A stretch of DNA of 64,000 nucleotides from Sphingomonas sanguinis NBRC 13937 (lineage in GTDB: Bacteria > Pseudomonadota > Alphaproteobacteria > Sphingomonadales > Sphingomonadaceae). The notes under the pieces are model-generated. The model ran no database searches. It saw only the letters and a list, made by a program, of their open reading frames with translations, and was not told the origin of the DNA. The stretch lies in contig NZ_BCTY01000002.1 of NCBI RefSeq assembly GCF_001591005.1, positions 1-64,000 of the forward strand, given 5' to 3'. Shown here piece after piece: positions 34,844 to 45,627 of this stretch (the first letter of the stretch is position 1; each line of letters begins with the position of its first letter). The position numbers and the translations under genes were made by a program.

Positions 34844-35671
34844 ATGACCGATTATGTGACCGTTTCCGCCGACGCGCCCCAGGGGCGGACCGGCGCAATC
34901 AAGCTCTGGGGCCGCGAGGCGTTCGACGGCATGCACAAGGCGGGCCGTCTGGCCGCCGAGACACTGGACATGCTGGTGCCGCATATGGTGCCGGGCGTCT
35001 CCACGGCCGAGATCAACCGGCTGATCCACCAGTTCATCGTCGAGCGCGGCGGGGTTCCCGCGACGCTGGGCTATCGCGGCTATGCGCATTCGACCTGCAT
35101 TTCGATCAACCATGTCGTGTGCCACGGCATCCCGTCGGAGAAGACGCTGAAGGCGGGCGATATCGTCAATGTCGACGTGACCCCGATCGTCGATGGCTGG
35201 CATGGCGACACCAGCCGTATGTACCTGATCGGCGACGTGCCGCTGAAGGCGCGAAAGCTGGTCGAAGTGACCTATGAATGCCTGATGCTCGGCATCGAGC
35301 AGGCCAAGCCCGGCAACCATATGGGCGACGTCGCCCACGCCATTCAGCAGCATGCCGAAAAGCACCGCTACGGCGTGGTCCGCGATTTCTGCGGCCATGG
35401 CCTGGGCCTGTTGTTCCATGACGCCCCCGAAGTCGTGCATGCCGGTCGCCCCGGCACCGGTCCCGAACTGAAGCCCGGCATGATCTTCACCATCGAGCCG
35501 ATGATCAATATCGGCCGCCCCGACGTAAAGCTCCTCGACGATGGCTGGACGGCGGTGACGCGCGACCGATCGCTGTCAGCGCAGTTCGAGCATTCGATCG
35601 GCATCACCGAAGAGGGCTGCGAAATCTTCACGCTCAGCCCGGCGGGCTTCACCCAGCCGCCCTACGCCTGA
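34844..35671 (+). CDS. map: Methionine aminopeptidase, type I
   Basis: A 275-aa cytosolic metalloprotease that removes N-terminal Met. The five metal ligands are seen: Asp in VNVDVTP, Asp in HGDTS, His in CGHGLG, Glu in FTIEPM and Glu in AQFEHS. The HDAPEV segment supplies the proton-relay His. The length is slightly above the 260-aa norm because of a short N-terminal extension. The ATG at 34844 is 51 bp from the divergent CinA-like start. It is followed 4 bp later by ubiB and is likely co-transcribed. Confidence 0.95.
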   Translation: MTDYVTVSADAPQGRTGAIKLWGREAFDGMHKAGRLAAETLDMLVPHMVPGVSTAEINRLIHQFIVERGGVPATLGYRGYAHSTCISINHVVCHGIPSEKTLKAGDIVNVDVTPIVDGWHGDTSRMYLIGDVPLKARKLVEVTYECLMLGIEQAKPGNHMGDVAHAIQQHAEKHRYGVVRDFCGHGLGLLFHDAPEVVHAGRPGTGPELKPGMIFTIEPMINIGRPDVKLLDDGWTAVTRDRSLSAQFEHSIGITEEGCEIFTLSPAGFTQPPYA

Positions 35672-35675
35672 CGCC

Positions 35676-37190
35676 ATGATGCTGGGCGCGATCCGGGTGG
35701 CGGCGCGGGACCGCGCCCGGCTGGGCGAGGTGGTTGCGACCACCTCGCGCTTCGGCCTGGATGTCCTGCTCGCGCGGCTGGGGCTCGACGCCGCGCGGCG
35801 CGATCCCGATGCGATCCCGTTCGATCTGCCTGCCCGCACCCGGCAGGCGATGGAGGCGCTCGGCCCGGTCTGGGTGAAGCTGGGCCAGATCCTGGCGACG
35901 CGCGCCGACCTGTTGCCGCCCGAATGGATTGCCGAGCTGGAACGGCTGCACAGCGCCGCGCCGCGCCTGCCCTTCGACCAGCTTCGCCAACAGGTCGAGG
36001 CGACGCTGGGCGAATCGCCCGAGACCGCGTTCGCCCGGTTCGACGCCGAGCCGCTTGCCGCCGCCTCGATGGCGCAGGTCCACCGCGCCGCGCTGGCCGA
36101 CGGGACCGAAGTGGTGCTGAAGATCCGTCGTCCGGGCATCCGGGCGGTCATGGAAGCGGACCTCCGCCTGCTCACTCAGCTGGCCTCGATGGTCGAGGTG
36201 ACCAATGCCGAAGCGCGTCGCTATGGCGCGGTCCGCATGATCCGCGAGCTGGGCCGCGATATTCTCGAAGAACTCGACTTCACCAACGAGGGGCGCAACG
36301 CCGACCGCCTGCGTGAGGATTTCGCCGATGACCCGCGTGTTGTGGTCCCGGTGATCCACTGGGCCTATAGTTCCGAAACCCTGCTGGTCATGGATTTCGT
36401 CGCAGGGGTGCCGCCGCGCGACGCGGCCAAGCTGCGCGAGGCGGGCATCGATCCCGCCGCCATCGCCTCGGCCGGGGCGGACATCGTTCTCGACATGACG
36501 CTGATCAACGGACGGTTCCATGGCGATCCGCATCCGGGCAACCTGCTTTGCCTGCCGGGCAACCGGATTGCGATGCTCGACCTGGGGCTGATCGGCCATG
36601 TGTCCCCACGACGGCGCGAGGAGGTGATCGCCTTCACCCAGTCCATCGCGAACAGCGACCCCAGCCTCCTGGCAGAAACGCTGAAGAATTGGTCGCAAAC
36701 CGATGATATCGCCCCCGAACGCTTTCAGGCAGTGGCCGACAGGCTGGTCGCGCGGCATGGCGGCGGGCCGATCCGGATGGCGGCGATGCTTGGCGATATC
36801 TTCCCCATATTGCGCGAGGAACGCATCGTCCTGCAGCCAGAAATGCTGCTGTTGTTCAAGGCGCTCATCACCATCGACGGCGTGCTGAGCGGCATTCAAC
36901 CCGACTTCGACCTGTCCACCGCCCTGCGCCGGGCCAGCGCGCGGATCGTCGAAGCGCGACTGTCGCCCGAACGCTGGACCCGGCGCGCGGCCGCGCTCGC
37001 ACTGGAACTGGACCGGCTGGGCGACGACCTACCCCGCCTGATCCGCGCAACGACCCGCAAGCTGGAAAGCGACAATCCCACCGCCTCGACGATGGGGATC
37101 GAGGCGGCGATCCGCGCCGGGGCAGGGTGGATCGCGGGCGCGCTGGCTTTTACCGGCCTGGTGATCGCGGCATCGATGCACTTCGGATAG
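35676..37190 (+). CDS. ubiB: UbiB/ABC1-family atypical kinase
   Basis: A 504-aa membrane-associated ATPase needed for ubiquinone synthesis. UbiB signatures are present: LGPVWVKLGQILATRADLLP (KxGQ motif), the Ala-rich nucleotide loop LAAASMAQVHRA, VLKIRRPGI (invariant Lys), HGDPHPGN (catalytic loop) and MLDLGLIG (metal-binding Asp). One or two helices end the protein. It lies 4 bp after map. Other ubi genes are not in the window; a different ABC1-family role is possible but less likely. Confidence 0.9.
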   Translation: MMLGAIRVAARDRARLGEVVATTSRFGLDVLLARLGLDAARRDPDAIPFDLPARTRQAMEALGPVWVKLGQILATRADLLPPEWIAELERLHSAAPRLPFDQLRQQVEATLGESPETAFARFDAEPLAAASMAQVHRAALADGTEVVLKIRRPGIRAVMEADLRLLTQLASMVEVTNAEARRYGAVRMIRELGRDILEELDFTNEGRNADRLREDFADDPRVVVPVIHWAYSSETLLVMDFVAGVPPRDAAKLREAGIDPAAIASAGADIVLDMTLINGRFHGDPHPGNLLCLPGNRIAMLDLGLIGHVSPRRREEVIAFTQSIANSDPSLLAETLKNWSQTDDIAPERFQAVADRLVARHGGGPIRMAAMLGDIFPILREERIVLQPEMLLLFKALITIDGVLSGIQPDFDLSTALRRASARIVEARLSPERWTRRAAALALELDRLGDDLPRLIRATTRKLESDNPTASTMGIEAAIRAGAGWIAGALAFTGLVIAASMHFG

Positions 37191-37247
37191 CATCTTCCCC
37201 AACAGCGATAGTGACGAACCCGCGCCGCCGCGTTAAAGGCGCGGGCC

Positions 37248-39473
37248 ATGACCGAGATCACGCCCCAGATCGTCGCCGACCACGGCCTGTCCGAAGAAGA
37301 ATATCAGCGCGTCCTGACCGCGCTGGGCCGCGAGCCGAACCTCGTGGAGCTCGGCATCTTCTCGGTCATGTGGTCCGAGCATTGCAGCTATAAGTCGAGC
37401 CGCATCCACCTGAAGAAGCTGCCCACCGAAGGGCCTCAGGTCATTTGCGGTCCCGGCGAGAATGCGGGCGTCATCGATATCGGCGACGGCCAGGCCGCCA
37501 TCTTCAAGATGGAGAGCCACAACCATCCCTCGTACATCGAGCCCTATCAGGGTGCGGCAACGGGTGTCGGCGGTATCCTGCGCGACGTGTTCACCATGGG
37601 CGCGCGGCCGGTCGCCAACCTGAACGCGCTGCGCTTCGGCCGTCCCGATCACCCCAAGATGCGCCACCTGATCTCGGGCGTCGTCCATGGCATCGGCGGT
37701 TACGGCAACTGCGTCGGCGTGCCGACCGTGGGCGGCGAGGTGAACTTCCACCCGGCCTATGACGGCAACATCCTGGTCAACGCGATGACCGTGGGCGTCG
37801 CCGATCAAGACAAGATCTTCTATTCGGCCGCCAGCGGCGTCGGCAATCCGATCGTCTATGTCGGTTCCAAGACCGGCCGCGACGGCATTCACGGTGCGAC
37901 CATGGCGTCGGCCGATTTCGGCGAGGATGCGGAGGCGAAGCGCCCGACCGTGCAGGTCGGCGATCCCTTCACCGAAAAGCTGCTGATCGAGGCGTGCCTG
38001 GAACTCATGGCGTCGGACGCGATCATCGCGATCCAGGACATGGGCGCGGCTGGCCTGACCTCCTCGAGCGTGGAGATGGCGTCCAAGGGCGGCGTCGGCA
38101 TCGAGTTGATCATGGACGACGTGCCCCAGCGCGAAGAGGGCATGACGGCGTACGAAATGATGCTGTCGGAAAGCCAGGAGCGGATGCTCATGGTGCTGAA
38201 GCCAGGCCGCGAGGATTTCGCCGAGGCGATCTTCCGCAAATGGGAACTGGACTTCGCGGTTATCGGTCACGTGACCGAGACCGGCCGCATGGTCCTGCGC
38301 CACAAGGGCGAGGTGGTGTGCGACATCCCGCTCGCCCCGCTGGCCGACGACGCCCCACTCTATGACCGTCCGCATGTGCCGACCGAGGTGCCTACCGCGA
38401 TCACCTCGCCCGGTTGCCAGGACCCGGCCGCCGATCTGCTGAAGCTGATGGGCTCGCCCGACATCGCCTCGCGCCGGTGGATCTGGGAGCAGTATGACCA
38501 TATGGTCGGCGGCGATACGGTGCAGCGCCCCGGTGGCGACGCCGCCGTGGTCCGTGTCCATGGCACGCAAAAGGGGCTCGCGATGAGCACCGATTGCACG
38601 CCGCGCTATTGCTATGCCGATCCGGTGACCGGCGGCATGCAGGCGGTGGTCGAGACGTGGCGCAACATCACGGCGGTCGGTGCCAAGCCGCTCGCCATCA
38701 CCAACTGCCTGAACTTCGCCAATCCGCAGCGCCCGGAAATCATGGGCCAGATCGTCGGCTGCCTCGAGGGCATGAGCCAGGCGTGCCGCGCGCTCGACTA
38801 TCCGATCGTGTCGGGCAACGTCTCGCTGTACAACGAGTCGAAGGCGACCGGCGGTGGCTCGGCGATCCTGCCGACCCCGGCGATCGGCGGCGTCGGCCTG
38901 ATGGCCGACTGGTCCAAGTCGGCGACGGTCGCCTTCAAGGGCACCGGCGACGTCATCGTCCTGATCGGCACCCCCAAGGGCGAGATCGGCCAGTCGCTGT
39001 GGCTGCGCGAGGTTCACGGGATCGAAGGCCGCGAGGCGGGTCCGCCTCCCTCGATCAATCTGGATGCCGAGCGTCGCACCGGCGACCTGGTGCGCGAAGC
39101 GATCACCGCTGGCCATCTGACCGCCGTGCATGACGTCTCGGATGGCGGCATCGCGGTCACTGTCGCGGAGATGGCGCTCGCGGGAAATATCGGCGCGCTG
39201 ATCCAGTTCCCGGAAACGGGCGAGGCCTGCCGCCAGCTCTTCGCCGAGGATCAGGGCCTGTACATCGCGACGGTCGAGGATACCGCGTTGATGGACTTCC
39301 TGGCGAACGCGCATCAGGCGGGCGTCGAGGTCGAGCGGATCGGCCGCACGGCGGGCGCGCGCCTGATCTTCGAGCGCGAGGACGGCGATTTCGTTGTCTC
39401 GCTCGACGATCTGCGCCGTGCGCATGAAGGCTTCTTCCCCGCCCTGATGGGCGCGGACGCCGCCCTCGCCTAA
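37248..39473 (+). CDS. purL: Phosphoribosylformylglycinamidine synthase, large subunit
   Basis: A 741-aa enzyme of purine synthesis that makes FGAM from FGAR, ATP and ammonia supplied by PurQ. This is the small-type PurL, which also needs PurS. The signature [11 protein letters not shown] with the catalytic His is near residue 45, [24 protein letters not shown] is the ATP/substrate block, and the second half repeats the fold. AAAGG precedes the ATG. The stop overlaps the stop of the convergent nhaA (CTAA). Confidence 0.97.
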   Translation: MTEITPQIVADHGLSEEEYQRVLTALGREPNLVELGIFSVMWSEHCSYKSSRIHLKKLPTEGPQVICGPGENAGVIDIGDGQAAIFKMESHNHPSYIEPYQGAATGVGGILRDVFTMGARPVANLNALRFGRPDHPKMRHLISGVVHGIGGYGNCVGVPTVGGEVNFHPAYDGNILVNAMTVGVADQDKIFYSAASGVGNPIVYVGSKTGRDGIHGATMASADFGEDAEAKRPTVQVGDPFTEKLLIEACLELMASDAIIAIQDMGAAGLTSSSVEMASKGGVGIELIMDDVPQREEGMTAYEMMLSESQERMLMVLKPGREDFAEAIFRKWELDFAVIGHVTETGRMVLRHKGEVVCDIPLAPLADDAPLYDRPHVPTEVPTAITSPGCQDPAADLLKLMGSPDIASRRWIWEQYDHMVGGDTVQRPGGDAAVVRVHGTQKGLAMSTDCTPRYCYADPVTGGMQAVVETWRNITAVGAKPLAITNCLNFANPQRPEIMGQIVGCLEGMSQACRALDYPIVSGNVSLYNESKATGGGSAILPTPAIGGVGLMADWSKSATVAFKGTGDVIVLIGTPKGEIGQSLWLREVHGIEGREAGPPPSINLDAERRTGDLVREAITAGHLTAVHDVSDGGIAVTVAEMALAGNIGALIQFPETGEACRQLFAEDQGLYIATVEDTALMDFLANAHQAGVEVERIGRTAGARLIFEREDGDFVVSLDDLRRAHEGFFPALMGADAALA

Positions 39474-40876
39474 CCCTCTGACGGAGCCTCGGCGACGGGC
39501 CGGGGCTCCGCACAGTGGCGTAGGGTCGCATAGCCGATCGCTGCCGCCAGCACCGAGGCGATTACCACGCCCAGCGACGCTGCCTCGCGCAGGGGGCCCT
39601 CGCCAAAGGCGAGCCCCGCGATGAACAGCGAGATGGTGAAACCGATCCCCGCCAGCATCCCGACCCCGGCGACCATCGGCCAGCTGACCCGATCGGGGCG
39701 CTGCGCCAGCCCCATGGCACTCGCCGCCCACGTAGAACTGATAAAGCCCAGCGGCTTGCCGACGACCAGCCCCAGCACTACGCCCAGCACCAGCGGACTG
39801 CCGATCATTCCCAGCAGATCGGCCGAAACATGGATGCGGACATTGGACAGCGCAAATAGCGGCAGCACGACATAATTGACCCAAGGGGTCAGCAGTTCGA
39901 TCAACCGTCCGCTCGCCTCGCGTGTGGCCGACGCCATTTCGTGCAGATAGCCCAGCCGCTCCTCGGCGCGGTCGCGCAGTTCCGCTTCGCGACCGTCGTC
40001 CTCGGTCCGCTCCGCCGCGTCATGCGCGTCGCGAAAGGCATCGATCGGCTTCTGTACCCGTTCAGCAAAGTCCCGCTGCGCGAGCCGGGGCTTTACGGGC
40101 ACGGTCAACCCGATCAGGACCCCGGCGATCGTCGCATGTATCCCGGACTCGAGCACCCCGCCCCAGACCACCATCCCGAGCAGGACATAGGGCACCGACG
40201 ACACCCAACCGATCCGGCGCAACCCCATGATGCCCGCCAGCGCACCGGCCGCGACCGCCAGTCCCACCGGATCGATCGCATCGCTATAGGCAAAGGCGAT
40301 AACCAGAAGGCCGCCAACATCGTCGACAGCGGCAAAGGCGAGCATCAACGCGCGCAGGCCCGCAGGCAGGCTGGTGGCGAACAATGCGATCAGGGCCAAG
40401 CCAAAGGCGGTATCGGTGGTGATGACGCTCCCCCACCCCATCGCCGCCGGGGTGCCGCCCGCCACCAGCAGGAAGAGTGCCACCGGCACGATCATGCCCC
40501 CGACCGCCCCTGCCAGCGGAAAGGCCGCCGTCCGCCATCGCGCCAAGGGCCCGGCGACCATTTCGCGCTTCACATCCGCCCCGACGATGACGAAGAACAG
40601 CGGCAACAGGGCGTGGTCGATCCACTCGGCCAAAGGATGCGCCACTTGCCGCGCGCCGAAGGCTATCTTCACGGGCGTATCCCAGAACCCCTCATAGGCT
40701 CGCGCCCAGGGACTGTTGGTCAGGACGAGCGCGAGGATCGTCGCCAACAGCAGCGGCCCGCCGGTCACGTCGCGGCCCGCAAAGAACGGTTCGATCCGAC
40801 GCAGGAAAGCCGAAGCGGCGGGCGAATGATGCGCGCGCGCCGTGGCACGTCCGGTCAGGCGAGGCGATAATCCCAT
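39470..40876 (-). CDS. nhaA: Na+/H+ antiporter NhaA
   Basis: A 468-aa inner-membrane antiporter with about 11-12 helices. [13 protein letters not shown] (helix 3), [13 protein letters not shown] (Asp133 equivalent) and the [13 protein letters not shown] pair of Asp (Asp163/164 of E. coli NhaA) are all kept. The protein is longer than the 390-aa E. coli form: a roughly 55-residue charged insertion ([17 protein letters not shown] onwards) precedes the last four helices. The start at 40876 is chosen; an ATG at 40912 is possible. Confidence 0.93.
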   Translation of the reverse strand: MGLSPRLTGRATARAHHSPAASAFLRRIEPFFAGRDVTGGPLLLATILALVLTNSPWARAYEGFWDTPVKIAFGARQVAHPLAEWIDHALLPLFFVIVGADVKREMVAGPLARWRTAAFPLAGAVGGMIVPVALFLLVAGGTPAAMGWGSVITTDTAFGLALIALFATSLPAGLRALMLAFAAVDDVGGLLVIAFAYSDAIDPVGLAVAAGALAGIMGLRRIGWVSSVPYVLLGMVVWGGVLESGIHATIAGVLIGLTVPVKPRLAQRDFAERVQKPIDAFRDAHDAAERTEDDGREAELRDRAEERLGYLHEMASATREASGRLIELLTPWVNYVVLPLFALSNVRIHVSADLLGMIGSPLVLGVVLGLVVGKPLGFISSTWAASAMGLAQRPDRVSWPMVAGVGMLAGIGFTISLFIAGLAFGEGPLREAASLGVVIASVLAAAIGYATLRHCAEPRPVAEAPSEG

Positions 40877-40958
40877 GATCGGGCAATGCTTCGGCGGCAC
40901 CGCCGGTTGCATCACCCGCGCCAGGCGGTAAGGCCACCGGCCTGAACGGAGCTTTCCC

Positions 40959-42197
40959 TTGGCCGACGGTCCCGACCCTATCCCCACACCCGTCGAGGCC
41001 TCGTCCCGCGAGCGGCTGCTGACGCTGGACGCGCTGCGCGGGGTAGCGGTGATGGCGATCCTGCTGGCCAATCTGCCCGGCTTTGCGCTGCCCGGTCCGG
41101 CTTACTCCAATCCACTCGCCTGGGGCGGCGCGCGCGGGGGCGATCTGGTCGCATGGTTCCTGACCGAGATATTCGTGAACGGCCGGATGCGTGGCCTATT
41201 CTCGATGCTGTTCGGGGCGTCGACCCTGCTGATCCTGACCCGCGCCGACGCGGCGGGCCGGAACGGCGCGGCCCTGCATCTGCGGCGCATGGCGGTGCTG
41301 TTCCTGTTCGGCATGGCCCACCTGACCTTCTTCTGGTCCGGTGACATCCTCGCGCATTACGCGCTGGTCGGTGTGATCGCGCTGGCCTTTGTCGGGCTGG
41401 GCGTTCGGCCACTGGTGCTGACCGCTGTGGCCATGGCGGGCCTGTCGATGACGATGGCCGGACTGGAGTGCCTCGGGCTTTTCGAGGCGTCGGCGCGCAA
41501 CACGCCGCAACGACTAATGCTCTGGAACCTCTATCAGGACGCCTTCGGTACACCCGGCGCCGCACGGCTGATGCCGGAGATCGCGGCGATGCGGGGGCCA
41601 TGGACCGCCTCGACCGCCTTTCGGATCGCCCATAACGGCAACCCGCTGTTCGACCTGATCCAGATCGGCCCCGATACGCTCAGCGCGATGCTGCTGGGCA
41701 TGGCGGCGCTGAAGTCCCGCCTCCTGACCGGCGAGTGGTCGCGCGAACGCTACCGGCGCTGGGCCTTGTGGGGCTTGGGGCTATCCATCCCGGCCTATGC
41801 CGCCACCGCCACGGCCATCTGGTGGAGCGGGTTCGACGTACGCATGGTGGCGCTGGGTGAGTTGCTGCTCGACACGCCGTTTCGGCTGATCGGCACCATG
41901 GGTTATGCCGCGCTGATCCTGCTGTTGCTCCGGCCCGGCACGTGGTGGACGACGCGGATCGCGGCGGCCGGGCGCATGGCTTTCACCAATTATCTGGGGA
42001 CCAGCGTGCTGATGACCCTAATTTTCTACGGCCATGGCCTGGGCCAGTTCGCACGGTGGGATCGGGCGAGTCTCTACTGGCTGATCCCGCCGGTCTGGAC
42101 GTTGATGCTGTTATGGTCGAAGCCGTGGCTCGACCGGTTCGGCCAGGGACCGCTCGAACGATTGTGGCGACTGGCAGCCGATGGAAACAGGCGATAA
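40959..42197 (+). CDS. DUF418-family membrane protein
   Basis: A 412-aa polytopic membrane protein with about ten helices. LLTLDALRGVAVMAILLANL at the N-terminus and the C-terminal TNYLGTSVLMTLIFYGHGLGQF block are typical of DUF418 proteins (YeiB-like), related to acyltransferase-3 membrane folds. The start is TTG 40959, preceded by ACGGAGC, because no in-frame ATG occurs before the conserved segment. Function is unknown. It is divergent from nhaA. Confidence 0.84.
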   Translation: MADGPDPIPTPVEASSRERLLTLDALRGVAVMAILLANLPGFALPGPAYSNPLAWGGARGGDLVAWFLTEIFVNGRMRGLFSMLFGASTLLILTRADAAGRNGAALHLRRMAVLFLFGMAHLTFFWSGDILAHYALVGVIALAFVGLGVRPLVLTAVAMAGLSMTMAGLECLGLFEASARNTPQRLMLWNLYQDAFGTPGAARLMPEIAAMRGPWTASTAFRIAHNGNPLFDLIQIGPDTLSAMLLGMAALKSRLLTGEWSRERYRRWALWGLGLSIPAYAATATAIWWSGFDVRMVALGELLLDTPFRLIGTMGYAALILLLLRPGTWWTTRIAAAGRMAFTNYLGTSVLMTLIFYGHGLGQFARWDRASLYWLIPPVWTLMLLWSKPWLDRFGQGPLERLWRLAADGNRR

Positions 42198-42222
42198 TAT
42201 TTGCAAACGCATCGCAACATCC

Positions 42223-42244
42223 TTGCGATCCACTCTCATTAGCG
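42223..42244. promoter_or_regulatory. Candidate Fur box upstream of bfd
   Basis: TTGCGATCCA-CTCTCATTAGCG lies about 20 bp before the bfd start. It matches the alphaproteobacterial Fur-box shape TGCGA-N-TCA-N-TCTCATTNGC. It should repress bfd when iron is sufficient. No other gene start is within reach. Confidence 0.6.
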
Positions 42245-42264
42245 CTACGAAGGCAGTGCTTCAG

Positions 42265-42447
42265 ATGGAGAGCGCCTTGGTCGTCTGCGTGTGTAATGCC
42301 ATCCGGGAATCCCAGGTTCGCGATGCGGCGCGGGCCGGATCGGTCACCCCCTGCCAAATGTATCAGGCGCTCGGTCGCCCGCCCAAATGCGGGCAATGCG
42401 CCGTCGTCGCCCGCGCCATCATCGACGAGGAGCGCGCCGCAGCCTGA
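42265..42447 (+). CDS. bfd: Bacterioferritin-associated ferredoxin
   Basis: A 60-aa [2Fe-2S] ferredoxin that donates electrons to bacterioferritin to release stored iron. Cluster ligands are Cys8 and Cys10 (CVCN) and Cys42 and Cys45 (KCGQC), the C-x-C-x31-C-x2-C pattern of Bfd. The ATG at 42265 fits family length; an upstream in-frame ATG at 42181 would cover the Fur-box-like site. No bacterioferritin gene is in the window. Confidence 0.9.
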   Translation: MESALVVCVCNAIRESQVRDAARAGSVTPCQMYQALGRPPKCGQCAVVARAIIDEERAAA

Positions 42448-42453
42448 CGCGCC

Positions 42454-43320
42454 TTACCGCCCGGCCGCGCTGTATTTGTCGGCCTGGCGACGTCCGACGA
42501 GAAGACCACCCTCCAGCCGGGCACACAGCGCGGCGTAATAATCGGCGAGAAAGCCGTCGACATCGCCATCATCGCCCAGCCCCGCCTTGCGCCGGATCGT
42601 GGCGGCGACCGCCCCCCGTGCCTCTGCGTCACCAGTGCGAATGACATCCTCCAGCGTCTGCAACTCATACACGCCGTAGAGCGCCAGCGCCGCATCGGAA
42701 AATGCGCGGCGCGGGCGATGCGTATCCGCCACCAGATCCGGGGCCAGGCTGTGCCGGACGGTCTGCACGACCCAGGTGCCCGCGACCAGATCGCCGACCC
42801 GCAGCCGGTCGCGGTTGAACAGCGGAAAGAACAGGAAGATGCCGCTCCACGACAGGGCGAAGATGGTCAAAAAGGCATCCGCCGTGCCCGACGCCGCCTG
42901 CTCGCCCAGAAAGGATAGCGGCAGGAATATCTCGATCTCGCGCATGGCGTTGCGCGCCAGCACCGCGCCGGCGGTCAGCCGGGCACCGTCACGCGCGATC
43001 ACGCGCAGGCCCATCAGCCGCTTGCCCGGCGTCGCGCCGCGCCCGCTCATCTCGAAGAGCACGAACCAGCCGTTGCGCAGGCAGAAGGCTCCGATCAGCC
43101 ACAAAATGGCCGCAACGTCCGCGCGTGTCGCCTGACTGAAAAGGAATAGCGAGAGGGTCGCCGCGATCAGCACGACGATCATCAACACCAGATCGATCAG
43201 GAAGGCCGCAGCCCGCGTTCCCGCTCCGCCCAGTTCGAGCTGGAGATCGACGCCCTCCGGCGTGACGAAGCTGCGCTTCAGCGTGTGCGGGGCTTTCTTA
43301 GTGCGGCGAATGAAGCGCAT
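42454..43320 (-). CDS. RDD-family membrane protein
   Basis: A 288-aa protein. The RDD domain (about residues 30-180) has GTRAAAFLIDLVLM with the R-x4-D pair, then two to three more helices and GKRLMGLRVIARDG. The C-terminal 100 residues are soluble and helical. GGGAGGCGAC lies before the ATG. Its start overlaps the end of the SpoIIM-like gene by 23 nt, so it is the last gene of the MoxR operon. The function of RDD proteins in such operons is unknown. Confidence 0.85.
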   Translation of the reverse strand: MRFIRRTKKAPHTLKRSFVTPEGVDLQLELGGAGTRAAAFLIDLVLMIVVLIAATLSLFLFSQATRADVAAILWLIGAFCLRNGWFVLFEMSGRGATPGKRLMGLRVIARDGARLTAGAVLARNAMREIEIFLPLSFLGEQAASGTADAFLTIFALSWSGIFLFFPLFNRDRLRVGDLVAGTWVVQTVRHSLAPDLVADTHRPRRAFSDAALALYGVYELQTLEDVIRTGDAEARGAVAATIRRKAGLGDDGDVDGFLADYYAALCARLEGGLLVGRRQADKYSAAGR

Positions 43321-44320
43321 GTCGCCTCCCGATCCCGTAATAACAGATCAGCCACATCGCCAGCACCGCCATGCCGATGCCGAGGCGCAGACCGTCGCTC
43401 GTCACCACCTGCCGCCCGATTCCCTCCAGGATCGCCGCGACGCCCAGCATCAGGACAACGCCCGCCACCGCGATGGCAGAGGTTCGCCCGGCCGCAACCA
43501 GCGCCGCCATTCGGCTCCGTCGCCCCGGAAAGGCGATGGCGGTCCCGATCCGCATGCCCGCCGCCCCCGAAATCATGATCGCGAACATCTCGGTCGTGCC
43601 ATGAATGGCCAGCCAGGCGAGGAAGTTCGGCCCCAGCCCCTTGTCGGCGAACACCGCGATCATCGCGCCCAGGGTCAGTCCGTTATAGACGATCAGCAGC
43701 GCGGTCGGCACGACAAAGGCGAAGCCCAGCGCAAAGGCGAAGATCGCGATCTGCGCATTATGACCGAACAGGAAGCTGGCAAAGACGCCCAGCCCGCTTT
43801 CCTTGTTCTGATAGATCGTCGCACGCAGCGCCTCGGCCGAGGCGCTGGGATCACGCCCGCCCGCCAAGGCTTCGGGAATGACGCCGTAGAACCAGCTGGG
43901 ATCGGCGCGGACCAGCCAATAAGCGGCCAGCGTGCTTGCCACGGTCAGAAAGAGCATGACCAATGTCTCGCGCCAGAGGGAGGCGACGGCACTGGGCCAA
44001 CCCCGGGTAAAGAAGCCCGCCAGATCGCGCCAGACCGAGTCCGACACGCCGTAAAGCTGGAAATAGGCCCGCGCGCACAGCTGCTCGAGATAGGCGATCA
44101 GCGCGCGGTCCAACGACGTCTCGCGCGCGACGGACAGCGAAGATAGGGTGACCCGATACAAGACGGGCAGCGCGAGCAGATCGTCCTCCGACAGGACGCG
44201 CACCGACCGCTTCTCGATCCGCTGAAGCAGCGCATCCAGCCGCGCCCACTCCTCTTCATGCGCGGCGCGAAAACGGCTGGCATTGACCAGCGGCGGGGCG
44301 GCTTCGACGAAGGCGCTCAC
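43298..44320 (-). CDS. SpoIIM-family (stage II sporulation M-like) membrane protein
   Basis: A 340-aa membrane protein. A soluble N-terminal helical part (about 1-105) precedes at least six hydrophobic helices. VYNGLTLGAMIAVF and HGTTEMFAIMISGAAG are the conserved SpoIIM/DUF95 blocks. The host does not sporulate; in MoxR operons this family is a common partner of unknown role. It begins with GTG at 44320, overlapping the DUF58 stop by 4 nt (GTGA). Confidence 0.85.
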   Translation of the reverse strand: MSAFVEAAPPLVNASRFRAAHEEEWARLDALLQRIEKRSVRVLSEDDLLALPVLYRVTLSSLSVARETSLDRALIAYLEQLCARAYFQLYGVSDSVWRDLAGFFTRGWPSAVASLWRETLVMLFLTVASTLAAYWLVRADPSWFYGVIPEALAGGRDPSASAEALRATIYQNKESGLGVFASFLFGHNAQIAIFAFALGFAFVVPTALLIVYNGLTLGAMIAVFADKGLGPNFLAWLAIHGTTEMFAIMISGAAGMRIGTAIAFPGRRSRMAALVAAGRTSAIAVAGVVLMLGVAAILEGIGRQVVTSDGLRLGIGMAVLAMWLICYYGIGRRHALHSPH

Positions 44321-45627
44321 AACAGGCTCCGACGCTTGAGGTCCACATAGCCCTCGACCAGCCGCTCGGCGACCTCGTCATACGGGCTTTCGATGACATG
44401 CACGCCCAGATGGCGCAGGCGCAGCAACACCAGCCGCCGGTCGCGCAGCAGCGCCCCCGCCGTCACCGCGCGGGTCACATCGGCCGGAGTGACGGGCGCA
44501 GCCTCGACAAAGCCTTCTAACTCGTCGTCGCGCAGCACCACGACCAGCACCAGATGCGTCTTCAGCAGGCGCGCCACCGCCCGCACCAAGAAATCGGCAG
44601 AGGTTGGATCGGTAAATTCGGTGAACAGAACGATCATCGATCGCCGCGTCAGCCGGGCGGCGAGCGTCGTCAGGGCAAAGGTATAGTTGGTCTCGTCCCC
44701 GCTATAGTCGATCCCCGCGGCCAGATGCTGAAGCTCTGGGAAGGCCGCCGACCCGCCGATGAACCCGCTGGCGACACGCGGCCGCGAATCAAAGGCATGG
44801 AGCGCCACCCGATCGCCGAGCTTCAGTGCGAGCCAGCCGGTCAGCAGTGCCGCCGACACCGCCCGGTCGACGCGCGGGATGCCGTCGACCGGGTCGGACA
44901 TCTGCCGACCCGCATCGATCGCAAACACGATCTGACTGTTGCGCTCGGTCCGATATTCTTTGGCGAAGAGCTTCAGGTGACGGGCCGATTGTTTCCAGTC
45001 GATCGCGCGCCGGTCCATGCCCGACCGAAACTCGACCAGCGCGTCGAAATCACTGCCGTCGCCGCGATCACTCTGGGCGAGCAGGCCCTGTACGGCATGA
45101 CGCTGAAACACCTGCGCGCCTTGTCGGCGCACCGCCTCCACATCGGGCAGGATCGGCAGGGTACGGTCCTCCTCGATCCGCTTCTGGCGCCAAGTCAGAC
45201 CCAGCGGCCCGCTCCAGCGCAGCCACAGTATCGGGAAATGCGCGGTGCCCCGGCGATGCGGGGTCAGCGACAACAGGCCGACGCCTTTTCCGCCCTCGAC
45301 CGCGATATCGAGCCGCCCTTCGTCGGCCCAGGCGACCAGCGGATCGCCTGCGACCGCCAGCTGCACCGGCCCCCTCACAGGTCGTCCCTCGACCGTCAGC
45401 GCGACGGGCACCGCCAACGGCACCCCCACAGCGGCGGAAGTCGGCAATTCCATGACGGCCTGCGCCCGTGCCCGGCCCAGCATCGCATCGGCCAGCACGA
45501 GCAATACCACGCCCAGCGGCCAGCCAAGCCCCGCATACCAGGTGGCCGGAAACAGCATCGCGACCAGCAGCGCGACCGGAGCCCCGATCGCCGCCGACAG
45601 TACCGCCATGCGGGTCGGATAGATCAA
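44317..45627 (-). CDS. DUF58-domain (VWA-like) protein
   Basis: A 436-aa protein. Two N-terminal helices (about 8-45) are followed by a beta-rich part and the DUF58 core with [18 protein letters not shown] (the signature DxRxIDW block). The last domain is VWA-like, with [11 protein letters not shown] for the MIDAS-type Asp-x-x-x-x motif. DUF58 proteins are thought to be MoxR-ATPase clients. TTG at 45627 overlaps the moxR stop (TTGA); an in-frame ATG lies six codons on. Confidence 0.86.
   Translation of the reverse strand: MIYPTRMAVLSAAIGAPVALLVAMLFPATWYAGLGWPLGVVLLVLADAMLGRARAQAVMELPTSAAVGVPLAVPVALTVEGRPVRGPVQLAVAGDPLVAWADEGRLDIAVEGGKGVGLLSLTPHRRGTAHFPILWLRWSGPLGLTWRQKRIEEDRTLPILPDVEAVRRQGAQVFQRHAVQGLLAQSDRGDGSDFDALVEFRSGMDRRAIDWKQSARHLKLFAKEYRTERNSQIVFAIDAGRQMSDPVDGIPRVDRAVSAALLTGWLALKLGDRVALHAFDSRPRVASGFIGGSAAFPELQHLAAGIDYSGDETNYTFALTTLAARLTRRSMIVLFTEFTDPTSADFLVRAVARLLKTHLVLVVVLRDDELEGFVEAAPVTPADVTRAVTAGALLRDRRLVLLRLRHLGVHVIESPYDEVAERLVEGYVDLKRRSLL

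Noticed and set aside
37233..39884. Very long open frame (883 codons) antisense to purL and the end of nhaA
   Set aside because: It is a high-GC shadow frame: low complexity, rich in Arg, His, Asp and Ala, with no motif, while purL on the other strand is a full-length known enzyme.
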